Under the pieces are notes generated by a model. It ran no database searches, was not told the origin of the DNA, and saw nothing but the letters and a program-made list of their open reading frames with translations. From Nocardia goodfellowii (lineage in GTDB: Bacteria > Actinomycetota > Actinomycetes > Mycobacteriales > Mycobacteriaceae): DNA of 64,000 bases. The DNA lies in the NCBI RefSeq assembly GCF_017875645.1, contig NZ_JAGGMR010000001.1, positions 7,192,001 through 7,256,000 on the forward strand, in the 5' to 3' direction. Positions 19,054 to 29,467 of the stretch are shown here, one piece after another. Made by a program: the position numbers and the translations under genes. How positions within the stretch are numbered: the stretch's first letter is position 1; every line of letters starts with the position of its first letter.

Positions 19054-20154
19054 CTACGCGGTGCGCGCCTCGACGAACGGCGGCTTGACGACCTCGCAGC
19101 GCAGCCGGCGGCCACGCACGTCCACCTCGACCTCGTCGCCGGGGATCAGGTTCGCGTCGGTGTCCAGGAGCGCGAGGGCGATACCGACCTTCAACGACGG
19201 CGAGAAGGTGCCGGAGGTGGTCACGCCGACGGGCACGCCATCGCGCAGCACGTTCTGCCCTTGCCGGAGCACACCCCGGTCGAGCGCCTTGAGCCCCATC
19301 AGCAGGCGGCGCGGCCCCTCGGCCTTCTCCTTCGCCAGCGCTTCCTTGCCCCAGAACTCCGGCTTCTTCCAGCCCACGGCCCAGCCGGCGCGGGCCTGGA
19401 CCGGCGAAATCTCCAGGGACAGTTCATGTCCGTGCAACGGGTAACCCATTTCGGTGCGCAGGGTGTCGCGCGCACCGAGCCCGGCGGGCTGGCCGCCGGC
19501 GGCCCGCACCTGCTCGGTCAGCGCGCGGAACAGGTCCGCGCCGTCGGCCCAGCGCGGCAGCAACTCGTAGCCGTGCTCACCGGTGTAACCGGTACGGCAC
19601 ACCCGAACCGGACGACCGTCCCACACCGCGTCGGCGTAGGCCATGTACTCCAGCTCGGTGGGCAGCCCCAGCGCGGTCAGCACCTCGGCGGACTTCGGCC
19701 CCTGCACCGCGAACACCGCGTACTCGCGGTGTTCGTCGGTCACGGTGATCCCCGCGGGCGCCACCTTGCGCAGCTCGGCCACCACGGCCGCGGTGTTCGC
19801 GGCATTGGGCACCAGGAAAATCTCGTCATCGCTGACGTAGTAGGCGATCAGGTCATCGATGACGCCGCCGTCGGCCTGACAGCACAGCGTGTACTGCGCC
19901 TTGCCCGGCCGGATCCGCCCCAGATCGTTGGTCAGCGCCGAGTTCACGAAATCCTTCGCACCCGCGCCGCGCACAGTCGCCTTACCGAGGTGACTCACAT
20001 CGAACAACCCGACCGTGCCGCGCACCGCCTGATGCTCGGCCACCGTCCCCGCATACGACACCGGCATCTCCCACCCGCCGAATGGCGCGAAAGTAGCTCC
20101 GAGCTCGACGTGGACAGCGTGAATGGGCCCCTGCAACAGGTTCGTATCGGTCAC
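19054..20154 (-). CDS. gcvT: glycine cleavage system aminomethyltransferase (T protein)
   Basis: 366 residues. GcvT transfers the aminomethyl carbon to tetrahydrofolate. Signatures include LHAVH-like [67 protein letters not shown], and the C-terminal [16 protein letters not shown] 20154 is the homologous start; the frame remains open to 20256 but without conserved residues. No glycine riboswitch was recognised upstream. Confidence 0.93.
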   Translation of the reverse strand: MTDTNLLQGPIHAVHVELGATFAPFGGWEMPVSYAGTVAEHQAVRGTVGLFDVSHLGKATVRGAGAKDFVNSALTNDLGRIRPGKAQYTLCCQADGGVIDDLIAYYVSDDEIFLVPNAANTAAVVAELRKVAPAGITVTDEHREYAVFAVQGPKSAEVLTALGLPTELEYMAYADAVWDGRPVRVCRTGYTGEHGYELLPRWADGADLFRALTEQVRAAGGQPAGLGARDTLRTEMGYPLHGHELSLEISPVQARAGWAVGWKKPEFWGKEALAKEKAEGPRRLLMGLKALDRGVLRQGQNVLRDGVPVGVTTSGTFSPSLKVGIALALLDTDANLIPGDEVEVDVRGRRLRCEVVKPPFVEARTA

Positions 20155-20422
20155 CCCGCGCAGCTTAGTCGCTCCCCCACGCGCCACATCGCCCCTCCGA
20201 GAGCCGAGCATTCGGCCCCGTGCACCCGTCCGTAGGGAGCCGCACGACTCACCCATTCACTCCAGCTCAACCCCGGCCGGAGGGAGTCTTACGACCGGCC
20301 CGTTCGCGGCCGTCTCGCGCCTGAGCGGTCGAGGCGCATGCGCGGCAGGCGCGAGTCCCGATCGCTCGGACCCGAGACATCAGGGGCCGCGAACCCGCGC
20401 CGCCGACAACACAACCGGCCAG

Positions 20423-20428
20423 TAATCT
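20423..20428 (+). promoter_or_regulatory. candidate -10 of a leaderless leucyl aminopeptidase transcript
   Basis: TAATCT lies eight bases before ATG 20436, so the transcript would begin at or near the start codon. No Shine-Dalgarno is visible. The rest of the 281-base divergent spacer to gcvT shows no gene. Confidence 0.4.
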
Positions 20429-20435
20429 GAGCCAT

Positions 20436-21950
20436 ATGACCGCTGTCGCAGATCGCTCACTCGGACCGGAACTGGCACGCATTCAGACCATCAACCCTGA
20501 CACCGATGTCCTGGTGATCGGGTTGACGTCGTCGGAGAACGGTCCGGCCATCGTCCCCGAGGACTTGTTCGGCGATGTATTGCCCGAGGGCATCCGTACG
20601 GAACTGCTGGATCAGCTGGGCGCGGTCGGCGCGAAGGGCAAGGCGGAGGAGTTGACCCGGGTGCCCGCGCCCGCCGGCCTCGACGATGTGACCAGTGTGC
20701 TGGCGGTGGGCCTGGGCCCCGCCGACAAGATCGACGAGGAGCAGGTGCGCAAGTCCGCCGGTGTCGCCGCGCGCTCGCTGGCTGGCACCGAGTTGGTGGC
20801 GACCACGCTCGGCGGCGTCGATCTCGGTGCCGCCGCGGAGGGTTTCTACCTCGGCGCCTACACCTTCTCCACGTTCAAGTCCACCAAGTCCGCGCCGAAA
20901 CCGGACGAGCAACCGGTGGCGCGCGTCGAATTCCTAGTTCCGGAACCGAATTTCGGTGAGAACGCGCTGCTGCGGGCGCAGCTGACGGCCGAAGCCGTCG
21001 CCACCGCAAGGGATTTCGTGAACACCCCGCCGAGCCACCTTTACCCCGCCGAGTTCGCCGACCGCACCCGCCAGCTCGCGGAGGCCGCCGGACTGGAGGT
21101 CGAGATCCTCGACGAGAACGCTTTGGCCGCAGGTGGTTTCGGTGGCATCCTCGGCGTCGGCAAGGGCTCCTCGCGCCCGCCGCGCCTGGTCCGGCTGACC
21201 TATGCGGGCGGCCCGAAGAAGGTCGCGCTGGTCGGCAAGGGCATCACCTTCGACACCGGCGGCATCTCCATCAAGCCCGCGCAGAACATGGAGAACATGA
21301 CCTCGGACATGGCCGGCGCCGCCGCGGTCGTGGCCACCACGCTGCTCGCCGCTCGCCTGGGGCTCCCGATCACCGTCACCGCGACCGTGCCGATGGCCGA
21401 GAACATGCCGTCGTCCACCGCCCAGCGCCCCGGTGATGTCCTCACCCAGTACGGCGGCACCACCGTCGAGGTGCTCAACACCGACGCCGAGGGCCGCCTC
21501 ATCCTGGCCGACGCCATGGTCCGGGCCTGCGAGGACGACCCGGACTACCTCATCGACGTCGCCACCCTCACCGGCGCGCAGATGGTCGCCCTGGGCACCC
21601 GCACTCCGGGCGTCATGGGCACCGACGAGTTCCGGGACCGCGTCGCCTTCATCTCCCGCGCGGTCGGTGAGAACGGCTGGGCCATGCCGCTTCCCGCCGA
21701 GCTGCGCGCCGACCTGAACTCCAAGATCGCCGACCTCGCGAACGTCGCACCGCACCGCTGGGGCGGCATGCTCTCGGCCGGTCTGTTCCTCAAGGAGTTC
21801 GTGCCCGAGGGCGTGCAGTGGGCGCACGTCGACATCGCCGGCCCGGCCTACAACACCGGCGGCCCGTTCGGCTACATCGGCAAGGGCGGCACCGGCGTGC
21901 CGGTCCGCACCCTGATCGCCGTCATCGAGGACATCGCCGCCGCGGAGTAA
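20436..21950 (+). CDS. pepA: leucyl aminopeptidase (M17 family)
   Basis: 504 residues, a cytosolic di-metal aminopeptidase. The M17 core is complete: [16 protein letters not shown] with the metal lysine and aspartates, [14 protein letters not shown], and the signature [14 protein letters not shown]. The N-terminal alpha/beta domain covers the first 170 residues. The product releases N-terminal residues in peptide turnover and is equivalent to Rv2213 (pepB). Convergent with a small gene across a hairpin. Confidence 0.95.
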   Translation: MTAVADRSLGPELARIQTINPDTDVLVIGLTSSENGPAIVPEDLFGDVLPEGIRTELLDQLGAVGAKGKAEELTRVPAPAGLDDVTSVLAVGLGPADKIDEEQVRKSAGVAARSLAGTELVATTLGGVDLGAAAEGFYLGAYTFSTFKSTKSAPKPDEQPVARVEFLVPEPNFGENALLRAQLTAEAVATARDFVNTPPSHLYPAEFADRTRQLAEAAGLEVEILDENALAAGGFGGILGVGKGSSRPPRLVRLTYAGGPKKVALVGKGITFDTGGISIKPAQNMENMTSDMAGAAAVVATTLLAARLGLPITVTATVPMAENMPSSTAQRPGDVLTQYGGTTVEVLNTDAEGRLILADAMVRACEDDPDYLIDVATLTGAQMVALGTRTPGVMGTDEFRDRVAFISRAVGENGWAMPLPAELRADLNSKIADLANVAPHRWGGMLSAGLFLKEFVPEGVQWAHVDIAGPAYNTGGPFGYIGKGGTGVPVRTLIAVIEDIAAAE

Positions 21951-21975
21951 GCACTGCCACCATGGCGAAACCGTT

Positions 21976-22002
21976 CGGCCCGACCTGATTCCGGTCGGGC
22001 CG
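21976..22002. terminator. bidirectional hairpin terminator
   Basis: A 10-bp perfect stem (21976-21985 with 21993-22002) between the convergent leucyl aminopeptidase gene and the 120-residue conserved gene. Confidence 0.78.
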
Positions 22003-22040
22003 TTCGCATTCCGGTGCGCGTCACCGCGTGAAGCCGCCGG

Positions 22041-22403
22041 TTACAGGTCCCGTAATTCCTGTTCGAACGCGCGCTGCCGTTCGATCTTCTTGCGCGCGTC
22101 GTAATCGCGCATGCGCTGCGGGTATCCGGTCTTGCTGACGTCGTAGACGGGAATGTGCAAATCACCGGCAAGCCGCCCCGCACCCCGTTCGCCGACGATC
22201 CGGCGCGTCCATTCCCCGTCCGCGGCGATCAACACCACTGTGACATCGGTCACTGTTGTCTTCGGCTCGAGGTAACCCTCCACCCCGACATGCGTGCGGA
22301 CCCATTCGCGCATGTAGCGCAGGTCCTCCCTGGCCGAGGTACCCGCACGTGGCGCGGTACCTCCACCCCTGCCGGTGCCCTTGAACCGATCAAGAAAACC
22401 CAT
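22041..22403 (-). CDS. conserved actinobacterial protein of unknown function (120 aa)
   Basis: Starts MGFLDRFKGTGRGGG with a perfect GGAGGT ribosome site upstream. A flexible Gly-rich segment of about 20 residues precedes a soluble region containing LRYMREWVRTHVGVEGYLEP, TVVLIAADGEWTRRIVG and IPVYDVSKTGYPQRMRDYD, ending in a basic helix (ARKKIERQRAFEQELRDL). I do not recognise a characterised family. It is divergent from sucB, with about 260 bases between. Confidence 0.75.
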   Translation of the reverse strand: MGFLDRFKGTGRGGGTAPRAGTSAREDLRYMREWVRTHVGVEGYLEPKTTVTDVTVVLIAADGEWTRRIVGERGAGRLAGDLHIPVYDVSKTGYPQRMRDYDARKKIERQRAFEQELRDL

Positions 22404-22663
22404 CAGCGCCGACCTCCTAACGACACCGGAGACGCCGTCCCCCATCTTGCCAGCTCGTTAAGATTTCCCTGGTTTAGTAGCTGCCCTGTGCTACACGCCA
22501 CGCGGACGAGTGCAAGGATGGATCGCGGTACAAGGAACCACCCGGATCTCCGGTGCCACCAGAACGATCGGTGGCTGTCGGGCATTCGTCGCGACCTGCG
22601 GCGGCGGCCTGCCGAAGATCAACTGTTGCAAAATCCGTCGAGCAGTCAGAGGAGTCAACGGAC

Positions 22664-24430
22664 ATGGCCTTCTCCGTCCAGATGCCGGCTCTTGGTGAGA
22701 GCGTCACCGAGGGAACGGTGACCAGGTGGCTGAAGCAGGAAGGAGACACGGTCGAGGTCGACGAGCCACTGCTCGAGGTCTCCACCGACAAGGTCGACAC
22801 CGAGATCCCGTCCCCGGTAGCCGGTGTGCTGTCGAAGATCGTCGCCAACGAGGACGATGTGGTCGAGGTCGGTGGCGAGCTGGGTGTCATCAGCGATGCC
22901 GGTGAAGCGGCCGAATCCGCGCCTGCGCCCGAAGCATCCGCGTCTGAAGCATCCGAGCCCGAGGCCGCAGCGCCCGAGCCGGAACCCGAACCCGAGCCCG
23001 AACCCCAGCCCGCCGCCGAGGAAGCCCCCGCGGCCTCCGCCGGAAACGGCGACGCCGGCGGCTCCGGCACCCCCGTGAAGATGCCCGAGCTGGGCGAATC
23101 CGTCACCGAGGGCACCGTCACCCGCTGGCTCAAGGCCGTCGGTGACGAGGTCGCCGTCGACGAGCCGCTGCTCGAGGTCTCCACCGACAAGGTCGACACC
23201 GAGATCCCGTCGCCCGTCGCGGGCACCCTGCTGGAGATCACCGCGCAGGAAGACGACGTCGTCGCGGTCGGTGGCCAGCTGGGCGTGATCGGCAGCGGCC
23301 AGCCCGCCGCCAAGGCGCCGGAACCCAAGCCCGAACCGAAGCCGGAACCCAAGCCCGAGCCCAAGCCGGAACCCAAGCCCGAGCCGGCCCCCGCGGCCAA
23401 GGCTCCCGCTCCCGCCCCGAAGGCTCCCGCTCCGCAGCCGCCGGCGCAGGCCCCGGCCGCGTCCGCGTCGTCCACCGGTAATGGCGCGACCCCGTACGTC
23501 ACTCCGCTGGTCCGCAAGCTGGCCGACGAGAACGGCGTCGACCTGTCCTCGCTCACCGGTTCCGGTGTCGGCGGCCGCATCCGCAAGCAGGATGTGCTGG
23601 CCGCGGCCGAGGCCAAGAAGGCGCCGGCCGCCGCCACCGCGACGGCCCCCGCCCCCGCTGCCAAGGCGCCGTCCGCACCCGCGGCCGCCCGCCCGCAGCT
23701 GGCACATCTGCGCGGCACCACGCAGAAGGCCAACCGCATCCGCCAGATCACGGCTACCAAGACCCGGGAATCGCTGCAGACCACCGCGCAGCTGACCCAG
23801 GTGCACGAGGCCGACGTCACCAAAATCGCGGCCCTGCGGGCGCAGGCCAAGGCGTCGTTCAAGGAGCGCGAGGGCGTCAACCTGACGTTCCTGCCGTTCT
23901 TCGCCAAGGCCGTCGTCGAGGCCCTGGGTGTGCATCCGAACGTCAACGCGTCCTACGACGAGTCGTCCAAGGAGATCACCTACCACGCCGCGGTGCACCT
24001 CGGCATCGCCGTGGACACCGACAACGGCCTGCTGTCGCCGGTGATCCACAACGCGAGCGACCTGTCGCTGGCCGGCCTGGCCCGCGCCATCGCCGATATC
24101 GCCAACCGGGCCCGCAACGGCGGCCTCAAGCCGGACGAGCTGTCCGGTGGCACCTTCACCATCACCAACATCGGTTCGCAGGGCGCGCTCTTCGACACCC
24201 CGATCCTGCTTCCGCCGCAGGCGGGCATGCTGGGCACCGGCGCGATCGTCAAGCGCCCGGTGGTGGTGACCGACGAGACCGGCAACGAGTCCATCGGCGT
24301 CCGGTCCATGTGCTACCTGCCGCTCACCTACGATCACCGTCTCGTCGACGGCGCCGACGCGGGTCGCTTCCTGACCACGATCCGGCACCGGCTCGAGGAA
24401 GCGGCGTTCGAGGCCGATCTGGGTCTGTAA
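22664..24430 (+). CDS. sucB: dihydrolipoamide acyltransferase E2 with two lipoyl domains (SucB/DlaT)
   Basis: 588 residues. Two lipoyl domains (residues about 1-80 and 135-215) each carry the lipoylated lysine in [15 protein letters not shown]. Long flexible linkers rich in Glu-Pro, Lys-Pro and Ala-Pro separate them. A peripheral subunit-binding domain follows ([27 protein letters not shown]), then the catalytic core ending in [14 protein letters not shown] with the active-site histidine. In mycobacteria one DlaT serves pyruvate and 2-oxoglutarate dehydrogenases and the peroxynitrite reductase. GAGGAG precedes ATG 22664. It clusters with lipB and lipA, which make its cofactor. Confidence 0.93.
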   Translation: MAFSVQMPALGESVTEGTVTRWLKQEGDTVEVDEPLLEVSTDKVDTEIPSPVAGVLSKIVANEDDVVEVGGELGVISDAGEAAESAPAPEASASEASEPEAAAPEPEPEPEPEPQPAAEEAPAASAGNGDAGGSGTPVKMPELGESVTEGTVTRWLKAVGDEVAVDEPLLEVSTDKVDTEIPSPVAGTLLEITAQEDDVVAVGGQLGVIGSGQPAAKAPEPKPEPKPEPKPEPKPEPKPEPAPAAKAPAPAPKAPAPQPPAQAPAASASSTGNGATPYVTPLVRKLADENGVDLSSLTGSGVGGRIRKQDVLAAAEAKKAPAAATATAPAPAAKAPSAPAAARPQLAHLRGTTQKANRIRQITATKTRESLQTTAQLTQVHEADVTKIAALRAQAKASFKEREGVNLTFLPFFAKAVVEALGVHPNVNASYDESSKEITYHAAVHLGIAVDTDNGLLSPVIHNASDLSLAGLARAIADIANRARNGGLKPDELSGGTFTITNIGSQGALFDTPILLPPQAGMLGTGAIVKRPVVVTDETGNESIGVRSMCYLPLTYDHRLVDGADAGRFLTTIRHRLEEAAFEADLGL

Positions 24431-24436
24431 GACGCC

Positions 24437-25381
24437 ATGAAGGTTGTGATCGCCGGGTCCTCCGGGCTGATCGGGACAGCGCTCGTCGCGGCCTTGCGCC
24501 GCGACGGGCACGAGGTGGTCCGGCTGGTGCGCCGGGCCACCGGCCGTTTCGGGCGAACTGCGAGCAGTCGCTACGGGTCGGCACCCGACGAATACAGCTG
24601 GGACCCGGTCCGCGCCGAACTCGACGCTCGCGCCCTGCGCGGCGCGGACGCGGTCGTCAACCTGTGTGGCGCTTCGATCGGCGGGCGGCGCTGGAACGGC
24701 GGCTACAAGCAAGAACTGCGCGACAGCCGCCTCACGCCGACCGACGTGCTGGCTTCCTCGGTCGCCGCCGCGGGAGTGCCGGTGCTGGTCAACGCCAGCG
24801 GCGTGCACTACTACGGCGGCGCCACCGGCGACCGGGTGGTCGACGAAACCGCCCCCGCCGGAACAGGTTTCCTCGCGACGCTATGCCGCGATTGGGAAGC
24901 GGCCACCCTGCCCGCCGCGACCACCGGCGCGCGGGTGGTCCTGTTGCGCAGCGCCCCGGTTCTCACCCGGCAGGGCGGCCTCCTCGGCCCGCTGAAGCCG
25001 CTGTATTCGCTGGGTTTGGGCGGCCGATTGGGTAACGGCCGCCAGTACACCCCCTGGATCTCGATGGACGACGAGATCGGCGCGATTCTGTTCGCGCTGA
25101 CCCACGACATCGTCTCCGGCCCAATCAACGTCGTCGGCCCAGCGCCGGTGACCAACGCCGAATTCAACCGCGCGCTCGGCAGAGCCCTGCGCCGCCCCGC
25201 CCCTTTCGTGGTCCCCGCCTTCGCCTTGCGCGCCATGGTCGGGGAGTTCGCCGACGAGGCCATCCTGCACGGTCCGCGCGCGATCCCCGCCGCGCTGGAG
25301 CACGCGGGGTACCAGTTCCGCCACCCCACCATCGGCGCGGCATTGGCGGCCACCATCGGTCGCGAGGGCGACGAGCGCTGA
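24437..25381 (+). CDS. TIGR01777 family NAD(P)-dependent epimerase/SulA-like protein
   Basis: 314 residues with the Rossmann start [20 protein letters not shown] and [25 protein letters not shown], and a C-terminal DUF1731 region ([35 protein letters not shown]). Members resemble extended SDRs, but few have known substrates. It starts six bases after sucB, in the same operon, the same order as Rv2215-Rv2216. Confidence 0.88.
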   Translation: MKVVIAGSSGLIGTALVAALRRDGHEVVRLVRRATGRFGRTASSRYGSAPDEYSWDPVRAELDARALRGADAVVNLCGASIGGRRWNGGYKQELRDSRLTPTDVLASSVAAAGVPVLVNASGVHYYGGATGDRVVDETAPAGTGFLATLCRDWEAATLPAATTGARVVLLRSAPVLTRQGGLLGPLKPLYSLGLGGRLGNGRQYTPWISMDDEIGAILFALTHDIVSGPINVVGPAPVTNAEFNRALGRALRRPAPFVVPAFALRAMVGEFADEAILHGPRAIPAALEHAGYQFRHPTIGAALAATIGREGDER

Positions 25382-25403
25382 ACTGCCCGGGGGGCGGAAC
25401 CGG

Positions 25404-25838
25404 CTAGTGACCGCCGAGATCGGGAATGGTCACCGAGCCGTCCTCAGCCAGCGGAAACCCCGGATTGTGCGCGACCTCCCAGGCGTGACCGTCCGGGTCG
25501 ACGAACGCACTGGAGTAGAAGCCGACAGCGTTGACAGCCGCCGGTTTGGTGATGGTCCCGCCGGCCGCCACCACTGCCGCGAGCAGCGCGTCGACCTCCG
25601 CCTCGGACCGCACGTTGTGCGCCAGCGCGATCCCGCCGAACCCCGCCACCTGACCGGGTTCCAATCCGCAGTCGACAGCCAGCTTGTCGCGATCCCACAG
25701 CACCAACCCCAGACCACCGGCCTGGAAGAAGACCGTCTCCTCGACTTCTTGCCCCCGCCAGCCCAGCGCCTCGTAGAACCTCTTCGCGCGAGCGAGATCG
25801 GAAACCCCCAGGGTGACCAGAGTGATGCGCTGCTCCAT
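25404..25838 (-). CDS. VOC family (glyoxalase/bleomycin resistance-like) protein
   Basis: 144 residues. Paired beta-alpha-beta-beta-beta modules: LVTLGVSDLARAKRFYEALGW in the first and EAEVDALLAAVVAAGGTI with YSSAFVDPDGHAWEVAHNPGF in the second, where the metal-ligand Glu lies in WEV. Substrate unknown. ATG 25838 starts the conserved region; an upstream in-frame start at 25871 adds 11 residues. Confidence 0.8.
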   Translation of the reverse strand: MEQRITLVTLGVSDLARAKRFYEALGWRGQEVEETVFFQAGGLGLVLWDRDKLAVDCGLEPGQVAGFGGIALAHNVRSEAEVDALLAAVVAAGGTITKPAAVNAVGFYSSAFVDPDGHAWEVAHNPGFPLAEDGSVTIPDLGGH

Positions 25839-26090
25839 AGGGTCACGGTACTTTCGATCCTCGATCCCCAAAGGGACGAACTTGCCGCGGCGGGCGATTC
25901 AACGCGCCGCGCACGGGCTGGTTCAAATCTTGTGCAATACGGAGCTCGAGGTCACCGAGACGCGATGGCGCTCGCGGTGATTACCACCCCCGGTTCCTGT
26001 GATCTCGGTCGATCACGGGACCGTGGTAGCGAAACACGCGCGAGTATCGGCGACAATCGGGTGGTCCAGCACCTACGACAGAGGCGACCG

Positions 26091-26627
26091 ATGACCGACA
26101 CCGAGCTACGTCCCCCCACCGTCATCCGCGCTGCGCGAGAAGACGACCTGCCGGCGATCCTGGACATCCACAACGCCAATATCGCCGCGTCCACCGCCAT
26201 CTGGGATACCGATCTCGTCGGGCTCGACGATCGCCAGGCGTGGTTCCGGGACCGCACCGCCGCGGGTATGCCGATCCTGGTCGCGGAGATCGACGGTGAA
26301 CTCGCCGGCTACGCCTCCTACGGGCAGTGGCGGCCGAAGTCCGGATATCGCTACTCCGTGGAGAACTCGGTCTACATCGCTGACCGCTTCCACCGCCGTG
26401 GCCTCGCCACCGCCCTGCTCACCGAGCTGATCTCCCGCGCCGCCGCCTCCGGCCGCGTGCACACGATGATCGCCGCCATCGAGTCCTCCAACACCGCCTC
26501 GATCACCCTGCACGAACGCTTCGGCTTCGTCACCGTCGGCGAATTGCCCGAAGTCGGCCGCAAGTTCGGCCGCTGGATGGACCTCACCCTCATGCAGCTG
26601 ACGCTCCCGCTCGAACGCGCTGTGTGA
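26091..26627 (+). CDS. GNAT N-acetyltransferase (phosphinothricin acetyltransferase-like)
   Basis: 178 residues. The family features [36 protein letters not shown], and the acetyl-CoA motif [20 protein letters not shown] are clear. [14 protein letters not shown] and [19 protein letters not shown] are typical of the PAT/Bar and methionine-sulfone acetyltransferase subgroup. Likely substrates are small amines or amino acid analogues; no resistance function is implied by the sequence alone. ATG 26091 is preceded by GAGGCG. Confidence 0.83.
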   Translation: MTDTELRPPTVIRAAREDDLPAILDIHNANIAASTAIWDTDLVGLDDRQAWFRDRTAAGMPILVAEIDGELAGYASYGQWRPKSGYRYSVENSVYIADRFHRRGLATALLTELISRAAASGRVHTMIAAIESSNTASITLHERFGFVTVGELPEVGRKFGRWMDLTLMQLTLPLERAV

Positions 26628-26775
26628 TCGCACGGCGCCGGCCGGACCCCTCGGCACGCCATTCCCTCGATGGCACAGGCCGTTGGTTAAGCCACCGTTA
26701 ATCCCGCGATCCGGTGGCCCGAAGCGCGCCGGGGTCCCTGTACCCGGCGTGCACTCTGGGCGTAGCGTCAGAAAG

Positions 26776-27528
26776 GTGAACGACACGCGCACCACTCGGT
26801 CCGCCAGATTCGATCCGACCCCGATCGTGGTCGAGGATCTCGGGCTCATCGATTACCACAGTGCTTGGGACCTGCAGCGCACCATCGCCGCGGAACGAGC
26901 CGAGGGACTGGGATCCGATCGGCTGCTGCTGCTCGAGCACCCGTCGGTATACACCGCGGGCCGCCGCACCGAAGCCGAGGATCTGCCCATCGACGGCAGC
27001 CCGGTCGTGCAGGTGGATCGCGGCGGCAAGATCACCTGGCACGGCCCCGGACAGCTCGTCGGCTATCCCATCGTGCGGCTCGCCGAACCCGTGGACGTCG
27101 TGCACTATGTGCGCCGCCTCGAGGAAGCCCTGATCTCGGTCGTCGCCGGTTTCGGCCTCACCTGTGGCCGCGTCGAGGGCCGCTCCGGCGTGTGGCTGCC
27201 CGCCACCGACCTGTTCGCCGAACGCAAGATCGCCGCGATCGGCGTGCGCGTGCAGCGTGGCGTTGCCCTGCACGGCATCTCGCTGAATTGCACCGCCATG
27301 GACGGCTTCCAGGCCATCATCCCGTGCGGCATCCGCGACGCCGGCGTCACCACCCTCTCGCGTGAGCTGGGCCGGGCCGTCACCGTCGAGGAAGTGAAGC
27401 CCTTGGTCGCCGCCGCCATCGTGCGCGCCCTCGACGGCGAGTTGCCAGTTACCGACCACGATATTCCCCGTGTCGGAAATGCCACAGCCGCCGACACAGC
27501 CCGTCCGGCCGATTTGGCCCAGGCGTAA
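26776..27528 (+). CDS. lipB: lipoyl(octanoyl) transferase
   Basis: 250 residues. LipB moves octanoate from acyl carrier protein to lipoyl domains of E2 and GcvH proteins. Signatures: [34 protein letters not shown], the acyl-accepting lysine in [19 protein letters not shown], and the catalytic cysteine in [17 protein letters not shown] 26776 is the conserved start. Ten bases separate it from lipA. Confidence 0.94.
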   Translation: MNDTRTTRSARFDPTPIVVEDLGLIDYHSAWDLQRTIAAERAEGLGSDRLLLLEHPSVYTAGRRTEAEDLPIDGSPVVQVDRGGKITWHGPGQLVGYPIVRLAEPVDVVHYVRRLEEALISVVAGFGLTCGRVEGRSGVWLPATDLFAERKIAAIGVRVQRGVALHGISLNCTAMDGFQAIIPCGIRDAGVTTLSRELGRAVTVEEVKPLVAAAIVRALDGELPVTDHDIPRVGNATAADTARPADLAQA

Positions 27529-27538
27529 GGTCGATCAC

Positions 27539-28555
27539 GTGACCTCAGCTCAAGCCCCGGCAGGACGCAAACTGCTGCGGATCGAAGCGCGCAACTCGGA
27601 GACCCCGATCGAGCGCAAGCCCAAGTGGATTCGTACCCGCGCCACCATGGGCCCCGAGTACTCCGAACTCAAGGGTCTGGTCAAACGCGAAGGCCTGCAC
27701 ACCGTCTGCGAAGAAGCCGGCTGTCCCAACATCTTCGAATGCTGGGAAGACCGCGAAGCCACCTTCCTGATCGGCGGCGAACAGTGCACCCGCCGCTGCG
27801 ACTTCTGCCAGATCGACACCGGCAAACCCGCCGCACTCGATCGCGACGAGCCCCGCCGCGTCGCCGAGAGCGTCCAGGCCATGGGCCTGCGCTACTCCAC
27901 CATCACCGGCGTCGCCCGCGACGACCTCGAAGACGGCGGCGCCTGGCTGTACGCGGAAACCGTCCGCGCCATCAAGGCCCTGAACCCCGCGACCGGCGTC
28001 GAACTGCTCATCCCCGACTTCAACGCCGTCCCCGAGCAACTCGCCGAGGTCTTCTCCTCACGCCCCGAGGTGCTCGCGCACAACCTGGAGACGGTCCCCC
28101 GCATCTTCAAGCGCATCCGCCCGGCCTTCCGCTACGAGCGCTCGCTCGCGGTCCTCACCGCGGCCCGCGAAGCCGGCCTGGTCACCAAGTCCAACCTGAT
28201 CCTCGGCATGGGCGAAACCCCCGAAGAGGTCACCCAGGCCATGCGCGACCTGCACGAGGCAGGCTGCGACATCCTCACCATCACCCAGTATCTCCGCCCC
28301 TCCCCCCGCCACCACCCGGTCGACCGCTGGGTGAAGCCGGAGGAATTCGTGGACCACTCGAAGATGGCCGAGGAGATCGGCTTCGCCGGCGTCATGGCCG
28401 GCCCGCTGGTCCGCTCCTCCTACCGCGCGGGCCGGTTGTACGCCCAGGCAATGGCCCACCACGGCCGCGAAATCCCGTCTGACATGGCGCATCTGGCTCA
28501 GGAAGGCACCGCCTCCCAGGAAGCCAGCTCGGTCTTGGCGCGGTTCGGCAGCTAG
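27539..28555 (+). CDS. lipA: lipoyl synthase (radical SAM)
   Basis: 338 residues. LipA inserts two sulfurs into protein-bound octanoate. Both Fe-S motifs are present: the auxiliary cluster in [12 protein letters not shown] and the radical-SAM motif CTRRCDFC. Other signatures are [22 protein letters not shown] and [11 protein letters not shown] 27539 is preceded by AAGG. A hairpin closes the lipB-lipA operon. In M. tuberculosis the next gene is the DUF4191 protein; here the accessory island intervenes. Confidence 0.95.
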   Translation: MTSAQAPAGRKLLRIEARNSETPIERKPKWIRTRATMGPEYSELKGLVKREGLHTVCEEAGCPNIFECWEDREATFLIGGEQCTRRCDFCQIDTGKPAALDRDEPRRVAESVQAMGLRYSTITGVARDDLEDGGAWLYAETVRAIKALNPATGVELLIPDFNAVPEQLAEVFSSRPEVLAHNLETVPRIFKRIRPAFRYERSLAVLTAAREAGLVTKSNLILGMGETPEEVTQAMRDLHEAGCDILTITQYLRPSPRHHPVDRWVKPEEFVDHSKMAEEIGFAGVMAGPLVRSSYRAGRLYAQAMAHHGREIPSDMAHLAQEGTASQEASSVLARFGS

Positions 28556-28561
28556 CTCAGG

Positions 28562-28590
28562 AGCCCCGCACGTCGATGCCGTGCGGGGCT
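28562..28590 (+). terminator. hairpin terminator of the lipB-lipA operon
   Basis: A 10-bp perfect stem (28562-28571 with 28581-28590) starts six bases after the lipA stop. Confidence 0.75.
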
Positions 28591-28604
28591 ACCCGGTCAC
28601 CCCG

Positions 28605-28937
28605 ATGAACAGAGACACCCTCCCCAACCCGGTCGCCACCGGCCGCCTCCAATGGCTTTCCGGCTCACGACGCCCCGGCCCACCACCCGGGCCCGTCTTC
28701 ACGGCGAAAGCCCTCCCTGGCATCACCACGATTCGCCTGCACGACGTGCTGCTCAGCATCCACATCGAGCGCACCGGCCAAATATCAGCAGAGGGCGAAC
28801 TGGTCCAGGTCGGCTTCCTCATCCCCACCCTCGCCGACCCCCACCTCTACCCCGGCGCGGGCTGGACCATCCTGCGGGGATTGCGGCCGGTCGCGGAACT
28901 CTCGATCAAAGCGGTGCTGATCAAGGCTTCGTACTGA
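28605..28937 (+). CDS. hypothetical protein (110 aa)
   Basis: Begins MNRDTLPNPVATGRLQWLSG. The second half is strand-rich (ITTIRLHDVLLSIHIERTG, AELSIKAVLIKASY) and has no signal or membrane helix. I do not recognise the family. An in-frame GTG at 28581 overlaps the terminator stem and is unlikely. No Shine-Dalgarno is visible. First possible gene of the accessory island; coding status is moderate. Confidence 0.45.
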   Translation: MNRDTLPNPVATGRLQWLSGSRRPGPPPGPVFTAKALPGITTIRLHDVLLSIHIERTGQISAEGELVQVGFLIPTLADPHLYPGAGWTILRGLRPVAELSIKAVLIKASY

Positions 28938-29467
28938 CCACACACTCACCCGCGCGCCACGCTGATAGCGGGCGTACAGTTCCGGGTCGCCAGGTCCAGC
29001 ATCGCCACGACGACGCGTTTGAGTAGTGCCACTGTGAGTTCTCGATGTGGCGCGGGATCTCAGTGGCCATCGTGCGGATCCGTTCGAGCACCGACTCGGT
29101 AGCGTCGAGGTGCCGCAAGCGTCGCCGGTGATCGGATGCCAGGGCAAGCCGCCACGAGCGTTCCGCGAGTCGCTCGAATTCCGCCGCGCCCGTATGCGAT
29201 ACGGACAGCTCGGGTCGGCGCAGGCTGCACCGTCCAGCCACCCTCCGCCGAGTCGAATCGATCCCGGAACCGGACAATCCCTACGACAGGACCGCGGTTC
29301 GGTCCGTTTCGGTGGCTGCACGGAGAGTTACCTCCCCCGTGAAGGCGCACTCCGCTATCACCGTCCGCTGCGCGAGGCCTACGATTCTCCCGGCAAGCCG
29401 CAGTTACGATTATTCCGAGTGGTTCGAGAACGGTTGTAGCTTAACCACATCGATACGGAGTTATCCG
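28938..29467. other. 530-base stretch without a secure gene
   Basis: A minus-strand reading frame (about 28970-29240) looks partly protein-like: FERLAERSWRLALASDHRRR and LERIRTMATEIPRHIENSQ, continuing in another frame as LLKRVVVAMLDLATRN. That is what a frameshifted gene remnant would give, but no family is recognisable and no intact gene is supported. Confidence 0.35.

Noticed and set aside
20155..20435. Glycine riboswitch upstream of gcvT
   Set aside because: I could not identify the paired conserved cores of the riboswitch on the minus strand; the spacer is explained by two promoters.
22920..23420. Repeat array or CRISPR in the Pro-rich part of sucB
   Set aside because: The short repeats are codon repeats (Glu-Pro, Lys-Pro) for E2 linkers and have no spacer structure.
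28970..29240. A 118-residue minus-strand gene
   Set aside because: Only part looks protein-like, the frame changes partway, and no start with a ribosome site or family could be found; kept as an unassigned stretch.
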